The notes under the pieces: model-generated
The model's input: only the letters and a program-made list of their open reading frames with translations
What the model was told of the DNA's origin: nothing
Databases searched by the model: none
In this document: in pieces, positions 49,738 through 59,088 of the stretch
How the letters are laid out: every line of letters begins with the position of its first letter
Numbering within the stretch: the first letter of the stretch is position 1
Program-made: the position numbers and the translations under genes
NCBI RefSeq assembly: GCF_022014235.1
Contig: NZ_JAKLTD010000001.1
Span: 320,628 to 384,627, forward strand
From: Methanothermobacter sp. K4
GTDB lineage: Archaea; Methanobacteriota; Methanobacteria; Methanobacteriales; Methanothermobacteraceae
DNA length: 64,000 bases
Reading direction: 5' to 3'

Positions 49738-50816
49738 GGTCTCACCATCAACCTTAAAATACCAGGCCTTGGACCAAAAACCACATCATCCCTGCTGAAT
49801 AATCTCACTGCAAGGCCATAGAAGAGGATGTTAAGTAAAAGGACTGAGACCACGGGTGGTATGAGGTCAGCTGCATTCAGGTTAACCCCGGATATCAGCT
49901 TTATGGTGAGGGTCATGGGTGAGAGGGACCCTGAGGAACCTGCCATGTAGGCGAGGGCAGGCACAATCAGGTATGCTGCTGCGATTATGTAGGCAAAGGT
50001 TATACCTATCCCGGCCTCACGGTAGTTCTTTGCATAAACAGATATGAGTGCCGTGAGCCCGATGATGGGTGTTGATGAGAGCACAACGGTGACATATGCA
50101 CCTGTCGGGTTGCTTATCTGGAAACCGGCCGCCATTATCAGGATCATCCACACACCCACCTGCAGCGCCACCGTGGCAGTAACAGAGAGGCACTTCCCGA
50201 TGATGATCTCAGAGCGCCTTATGGGCATTGCGATGAGGGCTTCACCTGTTTTCCTCTCCTTTTCACCCACAATACTGTCCACCACAAGGTTCCCGAACAG
50301 GAAAACCGGGAGAAAGAGGAGAATTGAAACCATAACCCGCCTCACAAGCTGAAGTGGAAGGGCCTCACCCCGTGTCTCCTCGCGGACCTCAGGTCTCGGG
50401 GTCTGGGTTTCAATGAGGTCACTGGTTATCACGGTGGATGCCCTTTCAACAGCGGCTTCCACCTCGTCCCTTACAACGGTCCTTCTTGGATCAGAATAGT
50501 CAAGGTAGAGTGTTGCATTCAGGGGGATGCCGGTGAAGTTATCGACAAGGAGCCTGGAGGGTGCACCCCCATGTATATAGAGGACGTCAGGGTTTAGCTG
50601 CCCGGAGATGATACCTGAGGGGTCGGTGACACTGAGCTCTGCAAAACCCCTGAGGGAGGGGGTGAAAGTGCTTCCCTCACCGATCATCTCAATGAAGCCA
50701 CTGAACATGAATATGGTGAGTGAAAGTACCAGTATCTGGAATATGAATATGAAGAGGAATTTACGGCTCCTGAATGTTCCCCTGAGTTCCCATTTTGTAA
50801 CTGTTAGGAGATTCAT
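49734..50816 (-). CDS. ABC-2 type transporter permease (NatB-like), subunit 1
   Basis: 360 residues with the same architecture as its neighbour: N-terminal helix FLFIFIFQILVLSLTIFMF, an outer domain of about 120 residues, then membrane helices after LLFLPVFLFGNLVVDSIVGE, and the coupling loop GEKERKTGEALIAMPIRRSEIIIGK. The close match of these loops in both permeases shows a gene duplication. ATG 50816 directly follows the TAG of the ATPase gene. Exported substrate unknown; Na+ or a small hydrophobic compound is possible by family. Confidence 0.88.
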   Translation of the reverse strand: MNLLTVTKWELRGTFRSRKFLFIFIFQILVLSLTIFMFSGFIEMIGEGSTFTPSLRGFAELSVTDPSGIISGQLNPDVLYIHGGAPSRLLVDNFTGIPLNATLYLDYSDPRRTVVRDEVEAAVERASTVITSDLIETQTPRPEVREETRGEALPLQLVRRVMVSILLFLPVFLFGNLVVDSIVGEKERKTGEALIAMPIRRSEIIIGKCLSVTATVALQVGVWMILIMAAGFQISNPTGAYVTVVLSSTPIIGLTALISVYAKNYREAGIGITFAYIIAAAYLIVPALAYMAGSSGSLSPMTLTIKLISGVNLNAADLIPPVVSVLLLNILFYGLAVRLFSRDDVVFGPRPGILRLMVRP

Positions 50817-51722
50817 CTAGGCCCCCTTCAGGCTCTGTATGAATACGTCGTTGAGTGTTGCCTCCCGGGTGTTCACACTGAAGACAGTTCCAGGGATATT
50901 CTCTATAACCTCTTTCATGGATTCACGGCTACCAAGGGAGAACCTGATAATTTTACCATCAATTACAACGGATTTAACACCACTTATCTCCATAAGAGAT
51001 TCTCTGCTGACCAGTGAGGGCTCTGAGACCTTAACTTCAAGTATAAGGTCCCCCTGGACCCTGGATTTGAGTTCATCCGGGGTTCCAATGTCTAGTATGC
51101 GCCCCCTGTTTATTATGGCGACCCTGTCACAGAGGTAGTCGGCCTCCTCCATGTAGTGGGTGCAGAGTATCATGGTCCTTGATCCCTTGAGCTCCCTTAT
51201 GAATTCCCTTATTGAGAATGCTGTTGCCGGATCAAGCCCCATGGTGGGTTCGTCGAATATTATGATTGGAGGGTCATGTATGAGGGCCCTTGCTATTCCT
51301 ATCCTCTGCCGCATGCCCTTGGAGAATGTGTTTATGGGGTCCTCTGCACGTTCACTCATACCCACGAGTTCAAGTAACTCATATATCCTGTCATCCAGCA
51401 CATCCCGGGGGACACCATAGAGTTCACCGAAGTACCTCAGGAGATCCGCCGCCCTGAAACGCTCATAGAGGTTGGGTTCCTCTGGAAGGTAGCCTATCAT
51501 TGCTTTAACCCTGAGGGGATCCCTGGTAACATCATATCCACCCACATGGACTGTGCCAGAGTCAGGGTGCAGTATCCCTGCTATTATGCGTATCGCGGTG
51601 GTCTTACCGGCACCGTTATGACCGATTATGCCCATGAGTTCCCCTTCCCTCACAGTGAAGCTGAGGTTATCAAGGGCCCTGATTCTTCCAAAGCTTTTAG
51701 AGACAGAGTCCACCTCTATCAT
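50817..51722 (-). CDS. ABC transporter ATP-binding protein (CcmA/NatA type)
   Basis: 301 residues. Walker A GHNGAGKTTAI, signature FSKGMRQRIGIARAL, Walker B IIIFDEPTMGLDP and the H-loop LCTHYMEEADYLCDR are complete, followed by a C-terminal extension of about 90 residues typical of NatA/DrrA proteins. ATG 51722 follows GGAGGTTTC; a frame from 51740 runs through that site. First gene of the leftward exporter operon, divergent from moeA. Confidence 0.93.
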   Translation of the reverse strand: MIEVDSVSKSFGRIRALDNLSFTVREGELMGIIGHNGAGKTTAIRIIAGILHPDSGTVHVGGYDVTRDPLRVKAMIGYLPEEPNLYERFRAADLLRYFGELYGVPRDVLDDRIYELLELVGMSERAEDPINTFSKGMRQRIGIARALIHDPPIIIFDEPTMGLDPATAFSIREFIRELKGSRTMILCTHYMEEADYLCDRVAIINRGRILDIGTPDELKSRVQGDLILEVKVSEPSLVSRESLMEISGVKSVVIDGKIIRFSLGSRESMKEVIENIPGTVFSVNTREATLNDVFIQSLKGA

Positions 51723-51770
51723 GAAACCTCCACGAATCAAAGATTTTTTTCCAGCTGGGAATTTATATCC

Positions 51771-51838
51771 CCCTTTATATTATAATAGTATAGGGCAGTA
51801 CCTTATATTATATAGGACAGTACTTAAGCGGTGATGGT
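51771..51838 (+). promoter_or_regulatory. moeA promoter with paired TATAGG(G/A)CAGTAC direct repeats
   Basis: TATAGGGCAGTAC at 51789-51801 and TATAGGACAGTAC at 51811-51823 are 22 bp apart, two helical turns. They surround the TATA-like TTATATTATATA (51803-51814); another (TTTATATTATAAT) lies at 51774-51786. GGTGATGG just before the moeA ATG is the binding site. The paired repeats look like regulator sites on one face of the DNA, shared by moeA and the divergent ABC exporter. Confidence 0.5.
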
Positions 51839-51841
51839 CAC

Positions 51842-53056
51842 ATGTTTCTATCAGAACTCATACCACTGAGGGATGCATTCAGGATTCTTGATGAAAATCA
51901 GATATTAACTGAAACTGAAACCCTGAATCTGCTATATGCCCATAAAAGGGTTCTTGGAGAGGATTTGAGGGCCAGATTTGACTCCCCACCCTTTGACAGG
52001 TCAGCGATGGACGGATACGCGGTGAGGGCCGAGGATACATTCGGTTCGTCACCTGAGAATCCATCAATATTCGCTGTCACAGATTCCATAGGGGCCGGGG
52101 ATGTCTCGGATGTGGATGTGGGTAGGGGTGAGGCTGTTAAAATCGCAACAGGAGCCCCCATACCCGACGGGGCAGACGCTGTGGTCATGGAGGAGTACAC
52201 TGTCAGTTCAGGGTCTGAGATCAGTGTTGTAAGACCTGTGTTCCCTGGAGAGAACGTGGCACCGGCAGGTGAGGATTTCAGGGCAGGGGATACCGTCCTG
52301 ACTAAAGGAACCCTCCTCAGACCTGCAGAAATTGCCATGGCGGCATCCGCAGGTTACAGCCAGCTGAGGGTGTACAAAAAGCCATCAGTAAAGGTGATAA
52401 TAACAGGTAATGAGCTCATGGAGCCTTCAGCAGACCTTGAACCAGGCAAGATACCCAACTCAAACCTCTACACCCTCAGGGCCCTTGTTGAGAGTGCAGG
52501 TGGAGAGGCAGAGGTTAGCCACGCCCCCGACGACATGGATATCATAGTGGATGAAATCAGAGGGGCAGTGAAGGAACATGACATGGTCATAACAACCGGC
52601 GGAACAGCGGTGAGCCGGGGGGATGTGGTTGTGGATGCTGTGGACAGTCTTGGCGACGTACTCTTTCATGGGGTGGCAATGAGGCCAGGAAAACCTGTAG
52701 CGTTTGGAATGGTTGAGGGTAAACCAATATTCATGCTTTCAGGTTATCCTGTCGCTGCCATGGTGCAGTTCGATGTCCTTGCAAGGTACTATCTTCTCAG
52801 AATGCAGCACCTGGATTACAGGCACAGAACAGTGAAGAGGCGGTGTCTTGGCAAGGTTGCATCTGGCCCTGGAAGGACAGAGTACCTGCGGTCAAATGCA
52901 GACAACGTAACAGTTAAACCTGTCCAGAGCAGAGGTTCAGGTATAATAAGGTCAATGGTGGAGTCAAATGCCTACATAGTAATAGATGAGAACCTTGAGG
53001 GCATAGCTGAAGATGAGGAGTGTGAGGTCCTCCTCTTTGATTCAATGACACTCTGA
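51842..53056 (+). CDS. moeA: Molybdopterin molybdenumtransferase MoeA
   Basis: 404 residues: PPFDRSAMDGYAVRAEDTFG, RGEAVKIATGAPIPDGADAVVMEEYT, VIITGNELM, TTGGTAVSRGDVVVDAV and FMLSGYPVAAMVQF are MoeA motifs across its four domains. It inserts molybdenum or tungsten into the pterin cofactor needed by formylmethanofuran and formate dehydrogenases. The C-terminal domain IV is present. The paired repeats upstream may tie expression to metal supply. Confidence 0.95.
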   Translation: MFLSELIPLRDAFRILDENQILTETETLNLLYAHKRVLGEDLRARFDSPPFDRSAMDGYAVRAEDTFGSSPENPSIFAVTDSIGAGDVSDVDVGRGEAVKIATGAPIPDGADAVVMEEYTVSSGSEISVVRPVFPGENVAPAGEDFRAGDTVLTKGTLLRPAEIAMAASAGYSQLRVYKKPSVKVIITGNELMEPSADLEPGKIPNSNLYTLRALVESAGGEAEVSHAPDDMDIIVDEIRGAVKEHDMVITTGGTAVSRGDVVVDAVDSLGDVLFHGVAMRPGKPVAFGMVEGKPIFMLSGYPVAAMVQFDVLARYYLLRMQHLDYRHRTVKRRCLGKVASGPGRTEYLRSNADNVTVKPVQSRGSGIIRSMVESNAYIVIDENLEGIAEDEECEVLLFDSMTL

Positions 53057-53130
53057 AACCGTGCCAGCACATATGAATGGGAGATTTTATATGATCGCTT
53101 CAACAACCATTAAAACAGGTGTTATGTAAT

Positions 53131-54288
53131 ATGAATGCACTTTGGTTTTACGTCATCGCATTTATCCTGATATGGACACTCGCTGTTCTTTTCAGGGACA
53201 GACTAAAGGTTGAGATACAGGGACCCCTCCTCCTGAGGAGAACAAGGAGGATGAGGGGATTCATTGACAGCATCGCATCGGGCCATCCAAGACTCTGGAG
53301 GTGGATACTGAACGCGGGCATCCCTGTGGCGTTCTTCTTCATGTTCTACATGCTCTACCTCATGGTGATGTCCCTTCAGAGCATATTCGTGACCCCACAG
53401 GCGTCACTCATCGTGCCGGGTGTTGACATACCAGGGGCACCGGTTTACGTGCCTCTGGGTTACGGTATACTGGGCCTTGCCACGGTCATAGTGGTGCATG
53501 AATTCGCCCATGGGATACTTGCAAGGGTTGAGGGGGTCCGCATAAAATCCATTGGCCTCCTTCTTCTGGCAATACTTCCGGGTGCTTTCGTTGAACCTGA
53601 CGAGGATGATATCAAGAAGGTGAGCCCCATATCAAAGCTGAGGATATATGCCGCTGGATCAGTGGCAAACCTCATACTTGCAGGTATATGCTTTGCACTC
53701 TTCTTTGGTATTTCAGCATATGCCATGCCCGCAGCCTTCCAGGCCGATGGTGTTCAGATAGATAGCGTGGTTCCTGGAAGCCCTGCAAGTGAGGTCCTCA
53801 AACCGGGTCTGGTTATTGAGAGCATAAATGGAATGCCAACCACAAACCTCACCACATATGGAATGGCCCTTAAGAGGATACGGGTGGGTGAGGTTATCAC
53901 AATAGACACGGATCAGGGGACCTTCAGGCTTAAGACAGGCAGAAACCCCAACAACTCAAGCAGGGCCTACATGGGTATCCGGACCAGCAACCACCTGCAG
54001 GTGAGGGGGTCAGTGGCATCGGTCTTTGGTGGCACCCTACCATTTGCCCTCACATACCTGGAGGAGCTCTTCTTCTGGATATTCTTCCTGAACTTTGCAG
54101 TGGGCACGGTGAACCTTCTACCTGCCAAGCCCCTTGATGGTGGACTTATGTTTGAGGAGCTCCTGCGCTACAGGTTACCGGAGAGGATTGTTAAACCGGC
54201 GGTCAGCTATGTCTCCATATTTGTTATACTTATCATAGCGGTGAGTATAATATGGGGCACAGGACGCGGCATTCTGATGATGTTCTGA
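53131..54288 (+). CDS. Site-2 protease (M50) family membrane metalloprotease with PDZ domain
   Basis: 385 residues. Zinc motif HEFAHG near residue 122 lies in a membrane helix; the second motif is LLPAKPLDGG near residue 333 (an LDG variant). Between them a PDZ domain (VVPGSPASEVLKPGLVIESINGMP) is inserted, as in RseP and archaeal S2P. About six membrane helices. ATG 53131 has AGGTG nine bases upstream; TTTTATATGA at 53086-53095 is the TATA box. Intramembrane proteolysis of unknown targets. Confidence 0.92.
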   Translation: MNALWFYVIAFILIWTLAVLFRDRLKVEIQGPLLLRRTRRMRGFIDSIASGHPRLWRWILNAGIPVAFFFMFYMLYLMVMSLQSIFVTPQASLIVPGVDIPGAPVYVPLGYGILGLATVIVVHEFAHGILARVEGVRIKSIGLLLLAILPGAFVEPDEDDIKKVSPISKLRIYAAGSVANLILAGICFALFFGISAYAMPAAFQADGVQIDSVVPGSPASEVLKPGLVIESINGMPTTNLTTYGMALKRIRVGEVITIDTDQGTFRLKTGRNPNNSSRAYMGIRTSNHLQVRGSVASVFGGTLPFALTYLEELFFWIFFLNFAVGTVNLLPAKPLDGGLMFEELLRYRLPERIVKPAVSYVSIFVILIIAVSIIWGTGRGILMMF

Positions 54289-54322
54289 TAGCTGAGATAG
54301 ATACTGTCTACCGATGTTCTGA

Positions 54323-54478
54323 TCAGCGCCTCTGGCAGCTGAAGCAGACATCGTCTTCCTTATCGGTCCTGTAGATCTTACCGCAGCGGGGACACATAAC
54401 TGTCCTCATGCCGCTCTCCCTGGCAGGGGGTTCATGGCACTGGCACCTCACACCCACCATCTTCTTCTTTTTCTTCAT
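54323..54478 (-). CDS. Small zinc-ribbon protein
   Basis: About 51 residues from ATG 54478: a basic start (MKKKKKM), VRCQCHE, then MCPRCGKIYRT and CFSCQRR. The CxxC pairs form a zinc ribbon, so it probably binds nucleic acid or a protein partner. The binding site before the ATG is weak and a longer frame reaches 54619, but that extension is low-complexity in character and lacks a site. Convergent with the protease gene, 34 bp away. Confidence 0.6.
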   Translation of the reverse strand: MKKKKKMVGVRCQCHEPPARESGMRTVMCPRCGKIYRTDKEDDVCFSCQRR

Positions 54479-54651
54479 GTGATCTGATTTAGCGTCTGAT
54501 ATGATATTATTTTTGTAAAGCACACCATCAGGCCCTCTTTGATCATGAGTTTGCAGAGGGGATAGCTGTCTTTTCTGAGCCATTGGTGGGGGCCAGGTAT
54601 TATAATTGATACAAACCATATTAAAATAATTTTTATTTTTATTAAAGCAAA

Positions 54652-54709
54652 TTTTATATAAATCTTAATTCAACAATATTTGATTTAAAATAAAATTAAA
54701 TGGAGGTGA
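54652..54709 (+). promoter_or_regulatory. Promoter and ribosome binding site of the CobN-like gene
   Basis: TTTTATATAA at 54652-54661 is a near-consensus archaeal TATA box, placing the start near 54686. GGAGGTGA at 54702-54709 is a full-length Shine-Dalgarno four bases before ATG 54714. The stretch 54620-54700 is almost pure A/T. Strong expression is expected. Confidence 0.6.
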
Positions 54710-54713
54710 AAAT

Positions 54714-57700
54714 ATGAGAAGATCAGTGATTCCATTAATTCTAATCATTGCACTCATGTTTACAGGAGGTGTTTCAGCAGCGGATAACAGCAACAACACC
54801 ACGGGAGACGTTATTGCAGAGAACTCATCCCACTACAACCTTCTGATACTTACCGGGTCAACATCCAGTACAAAGGCGATAGTGGAGGGGTATAAACTGG
54901 CAGGCCAGAACGGCTACAGATTCAACCTCTCAATGTTCACCAATGATGAACTCCTGAGAAACGAGCCGCAGATCGATGCAGCAGCCATTGAGGCCGGCAG
55001 AAGGGCCGACGTGATACTTATACAGATGATAAGCAGTCCAAACACGGTTGCAAAGGTCAACCAGATCCTCAACGTCACATCAGCAAAAAGAATCATAGCC
55101 ATAGGAACAGGGAACACCTTCAAGAACCACCCCAGTATAGGCGAGGACAATGCAACTGTTAAGAATATATGGGACCAGGGAGGCCCTGAAAATTTCAGGA
55201 GGATGATGCTTCTCCTCCTGCGGGATGCGGGGATGAAGCTCAGGCCAGGGGAGAACCTCACAGCAATTCCAGCCATAAAGTCATTTGTCTACCATCCTGA
55301 CTCAGCACAGCAGTTCACCAGCTGGGACCAGTACAATTCATGGTATGTGCAGAGCGGACACTACAAGCCGGGAAAGCCGTGGATAGGGATCCTGACCTTT
55401 GACACCTACTACCGTGGAAGCGACATGAGGATGCACACCGCGATAGTTGAGAGCCTCGAGCGCAAGGGCTACAATGTGATGCTCGGATTTGCAGCGGACA
55501 CACCAACAAAGAGGAATGTCATAGAGAAGTTCTTTCTGGATGGCAACAGAACACCAAGAATAAGCGGTCTCATAACCTGTATGGGATTCAACCTCTACAA
55601 CGGGGATCCGGTGAACTCCACAAGCATACTGAGGGAACTTGATGTACCCGCACTCTCAGCGGTATATGCATCAAACCTCAAAACATGGAACGAGAGCATA
55701 TCAGGACTCTCATCCGAGGTCTACTGGCAGATAGCCCTCCCAGAGATTGATGGGAGAATAGAGCCCATCATGATCGGTGGCGGCGTTGAGATGGTTGACC
55801 CGGAGACAGGCTTGAGGTACACCTACTACGTACCCATACCCGACAGGATAGAGAGGCTCACAGAGAGGATGATCAACTGGGTGAAACTGAGGGAACTTTC
55901 AAACGCAGAGAAGAAGATAGCCCTCATCTACTACAACATAGGGGGTGGTAAGGATGGTATCAGTGCCAGCTACCTCAACGTGCCAGAGAGCATAAGCACG
56001 ATACTGGGGGCCCTGAAGTCAGCGGGCTACAGGGTGGATGAAAAGTCAACTGCAGAGGTAATCAACATACTCCTTGGACCGGGCCTCAATGTGGGGTCAT
56101 GGGCCCCAGGGGAGCTTGCAAAGGTTGTGAAGGCGGGTGCAGTGACCATACCAGTATCAGAATATCTTGCCTGGTTCAGCCTCCTTCCTGAGGCCCTGAG
56201 AAACAACATAACAGCAACCTGGGGGCCAGCACCAGGGAACGTGATGGTATACAATGGCAGCATCGTGATACCCGGTGTGATGCTTGGAAACGTATTCCTT
56301 GGACCACAGCCAATGCGCGGTTTTGGCGAGGATGCAGCTGACCTCATACACTCAACCACGCTCCCACCCCACCACCAGTACCTGGCATTCTACCTGTGGC
56401 TTCAGAAGAACTTCAATGCAGTTATACACCTGGGAACACACGGAACCCTTGAGTGGCTGCCAGGAAAATCCGTTGGACTCTCCTCACTTGACTGGCCAGA
56501 CGTCATGATAGGTGACCTTCCCCACATCTACCCCTACATAGTCAACAACCCCGGTGAGGGAACACAGGCCAAGAGGAGGGGATATGCGGTGCTCATCAAC
56601 CACAACATTCCACCGATGGTTGTGGGTGAACTCTACGGAGACCTGGCTGAACTCCAGCACAAGATCAACAGCTACCACTCAGCAGAGGATCCCCAGAGGA
56701 AACTGATAATTGCAGAGGAGATAAAGAACCTCACGTTGAAGCTGGACCTTCACAGGGAGCTGAACCTTGACCTCAATGCATCCTTTGAGGAGGCACTTGA
56801 CAGGATCGAACACAGACTCGATGAACTCTCAGCAACACTGATACCCTACGGTCTGCATGTATTCGGAGAACCACTGAGCGGCCAGCTGCTCGATGCAATG
56901 GTTGAGGCCATTGTGAGCTTTTACCCGGCTACACGAAACACCACAGAGTTCAGGAACGCCATAAGGGAGAAACTGGCCAGTGACTGTGAGATCAGCAATC
57001 TTCTGAGGGCCCTTGAGGGCAGATTCGTTGAGCCGGGAAGGGGCGCCGACCCCATCAGGATACCCGATCTCCTGCCGACTGGTAAAAACTCCTACTCCTT
57101 TGACCCCAGACTGGCACCGGATAGGGCTGCATGGGAGATCGGTAAGAAGATGGCCGATGATCTCATAGCAGATTACCTTGCAAAGAACGGCAGGTACCCT
57201 GAAACCGTGGGGGTTGTTCTCTGGGCCATTGAAACCATGAGGACCAACGGACAGATAATAGCCATGGTGCTGAGACTGATAGGTGCTGAACCGGTATGGG
57301 ATAAGTCAGGGAGATTCACAGGGATCAACGTGACCCCCCTTGCAACCCTGGGAAGGCCAAGGATCGACGTCCTTGTAACCATCAGCGGGCTCTTCAGGGA
57401 TACCTTCGCCTACAGCATAGACAGGATGGACGAGGCAATAAGGCTTGTGATGAAACTGGATGAACCGGTGAACCAGAACTATCTCAGAAAACACTACCTT
57501 CAGGATCTCACAAATTACACCGCCAGGGGCCTGCCAATGGCAGATACACTTGCAGGGGCAAGGATATTCGGCAGCGCCCCTGGAAGTTACGGTACAGGGA
57601 TACCTGCTGTTGTTGAGTCCACTGCCAAGTGGAACAACCAGTCACAGCTTGTTGAAACCTACCTTAACCACATGGGATTCATCTATGGAAAGGACATATA

Positions 57701-58721
57701 CGCCATTGATGCAAAGGAGGTCTTCATGAAGCAGCTATCAAATGTCGATGCAACCGTGCAGGTGAGGGACAGTGTCTACGGGGTTCTGGACAACGATGAC
57801 GTCTACCAGTACCTTGGAGGGCTCACAATGGCTGCAGGGGCAATGTCAGGTAAGAATATTGCATCCTACATTGCCAACACAAGGTTCACCCCGAGGATTG
57901 AGACACTCTCAGATTTCATTGCAGCTGAACTGAGGACGAGGACCTACAACCCAAAGTGGATTGAGGGAATGCTCAGCCAGGGATTCTCAGGTGGCCATCA
58001 GATCTCAAAGGAGATAGGACACCTCTTCGGGTGGAGCGCAGTCACACCTGAACTTGTACAGGACTGGATGTGGCAGAGGGTCGCTGAGACCTATGTCCTT
58101 GATTCCTCTGTGAGGGACAGGTTCAGGAGTGTGCAGCCCTACTCATATGCTTCCACCGTGGCATGGCTTCTTGAGGCCAGCAGAAGGGGCCTGTGGAGGG
58201 CTGATTCAGCAACGCTTCAGAGGCTTGCAGATGAGTATATCTCGGCGGTCAATGAGTATGGTGTTGTCTGCTGTCACCATACCTGTGCCAACATCGTCTT
58301 CAATGAGTGGGTTGTGAAGCTCTCTTCCCTTAACCAGGCTGCCCTGAGGAAGTTTGCAAGTGCAATGGCCGCAGCCACAGGCAAATCCATTGATGTACCG
58401 GGATCTGATACAGGGTCTGATACATCTGGTGGGACAGGTGACGATGGTCTTGATGCTGGTGAGACCGGCGCACCTTCATCAGGTTCATCCGGTGGAAGAT
58501 CAGGTTCCACACCCAGTGAGGCTGTCAGTTCTGGTGAGTCATCTGATACGAGTGAGGTTTCACAGTCAGAACCTTCCGGTGAGTCAGGTAAGGCCTATGA
58601 GGTTGCTGCTTCAAGTCAGAACGGTTCAGCAAGCACCCAGACACCACTTTATGCTCTTGCTGGAATCATAGGAATTGTATGCCTCCTTGGAGCAGGATAC
58701 TTCTACCAGGGAAGAAATTAA
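54714..58721 (+). CDS. Exported, membrane-anchored CobN/BchH-like protein
   Basis: 1335 residues. An N-terminal signal peptide (SVIPLILIIALMFTGGVSA) is followed by a CobN/magnesium-chelatase H-type body: ILTFDTYYRGSDMRMHTAIV, IYYNIGGGKDGISASYLNVP, FNAVIHLGTHGTLEWLPGK, SLDWPDVMIGDLPHIYPYIV and RPRIDVLVTISGLFRDTF. Residues about 1235-1308 are a Ser/Gly/Thr-rich spacer, and a final helix (LYALAGIIGIVCLLGAGYF) anchors the C-terminus. Many sequons (NNTT, NLS, NVT, NST) fit an external position. CobN normally binds the tetrapyrrole in the cytoplasm and works with an ATPase; an exported form cannot, so it may bind or strip metal tetrapyrroles at the surface. feoAB lies just downstream. Confidence 0.88.
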   Translation: MRRSVIPLILIIALMFTGGVSAADNSNNTTGDVIAENSSHYNLLILTGSTSSTKAIVEGYKLAGQNGYRFNLSMFTNDELLRNEPQIDAAAIEAGRRADVILIQMISSPNTVAKVNQILNVTSAKRIIAIGTGNTFKNHPSIGEDNATVKNIWDQGGPENFRRMMLLLLRDAGMKLRPGENLTAIPAIKSFVYHPDSAQQFTSWDQYNSWYVQSGHYKPGKPWIGILTFDTYYRGSDMRMHTAIVESLERKGYNVMLGFAADTPTKRNVIEKFFLDGNRTPRISGLITCMGFNLYNGDPVNSTSILRELDVPALSAVYASNLKTWNESISGLSSEVYWQIALPEIDGRIEPIMIGGGVEMVDPETGLRYTYYVPIPDRIERLTERMINWVKLRELSNAEKKIALIYYNIGGGKDGISASYLNVPESISTILGALKSAGYRVDEKSTAEVINILLGPGLNVGSWAPGELAKVVKAGAVTIPVSEYLAWFSLLPEALRNNITATWGPAPGNVMVYNGSIVIPGVMLGNVFLGPQPMRGFGEDAADLIHSTTLPPHHQYLAFYLWLQKNFNAVIHLGTHGTLEWLPGKSVGLSSLDWPDVMIGDLPHIYPYIVNNPGEGTQAKRRGYAVLINHNIPPMVVGELYGDLAELQHKINSYHSAEDPQRKLIIAEEIKNLTLKLDLHRELNLDLNASFEEALDRIEHRLDELSATLIPYGLHVFGEPLSGQLLDAMVEAIVSFYPATRNTTEFRNAIREKLASDCEISNLLRALEGRFVEPGRGADPIRIPDLLPTGKNSYSFDPRLAPDRAAWEIGKKMADDLIADYLAKNGRYPETVGVVLWAIETMRTNGQIIAMVLRLIGAEPVWDKSGRFTGINVTPLATLGRPRIDVLVTISGLFRDTFAYSIDRMDEAIRLVMKLDEPVNQNYLRKHYLQDLTNYTARGLPMADTLAGARIFGSAPGSYGTGIPAVVESTAKWNNQSQLVETYLNHMGFIYGKDIYAIDAKEVFMKQLSNVDATVQVRDSVYGVLDNDDVYQYLGGLTMAAGAMSGKNIASYIANTRFTPRIETLSDFIAAELRTRTYNPKWIEGMLSQGFSGGHQISKEIGHLFGWSAVTPELVQDWMWQRVAETYVLDSSVRDRFRSVQPYSYASTVAWLLEASRRGLWRADSATLQRLADEYISAVNEYGVVCCHHTCANIVFNEWVVKLSSLNQAALRKFASAMAAATGKSIDVPGSDTGSDTSGGTGDDGLDAGETGAPSSGSSGGRSGSTPSEAVSSGESSDTSEVSQSEPSGESGKAYEVAASSQNGSASTQTPLYALAGIIGIVCLLGAGYFYQGRN

Positions 58722-58776
58722 ACCCATATTTTTTTATTTTTTTTGATGTCTGATTTTTTTACCCTCATGAAACTCA

Positions 58777-58845
58777 TTTTAGGAAAACCTAAAAATTTAT
58801 ATATGATGGTGATTTAGGTATAACTAAAGTTTAGGAATACCTAAA
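58777..58845 (+). promoter_or_regulatory. feo promoter with three DtxR/IdeR-type palindromes
   Basis: Three copies of TTTAGG-N4-CCTAAA: TTTTAGGAAAACCTAAAA at 58777-58794, TTTAGGTATAACTAAA at 58813-58828 (one half-site mismatch) and TTTAGGAATACCTAAA at 58830-58845. The TATA box TTTATATA is at 58797-58804, between the first and second copies. Sites on both sides of TATA point to iron-dependent repression by a DtxR-family regulator. The palindromes are seen; the regulator is inferred and not in this window. Confidence 0.8.
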
Positions 58846-58856
58846 AAGGTGGTGTC

Positions 58857-59087
58857 ATGGAAACTACACTCGACAGAATATCCGAATCAGAAAGGGTAAC
58901 GGTCACCTCAGTTGATATTACCGGTAAGATAAAGCACAGGTTCACGGTGATGGGAATCGTCAGGGGGTCCAGGGTAACCCTTGAAAAGGTTGCACCCCTC
59001 GGCGACCCCCTAAAGGTGAGGGTCAGGGGCCACCCCTTATCCATCCGCAGGGAGGAGGCCTCAATGATAAGGGTGAGGAGAGATTAG
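58857..59087 (+). CDS. feoA: Ferrous iron transport protein A
   Basis: 76 residues, an SH3-like FeoA: VTVTSVDITGKIKHRFTVMGIVRGSRVTLEKVAPLGDP, ending in a RREEASMIRV tail. FeoA assists FeoB in ferrous iron uptake. AGGTGGTGTC precedes ATG 58857. feoB starts one base after its stop. Confidence 0.93.
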   Translation: METTLDRISESERVTVTSVDITGKIKHRFTVMGIVRGSRVTLEKVAPLGDPLKVRVRGHPLSIRREEASMIRVRRD

Positions 59088-59088
59088 G

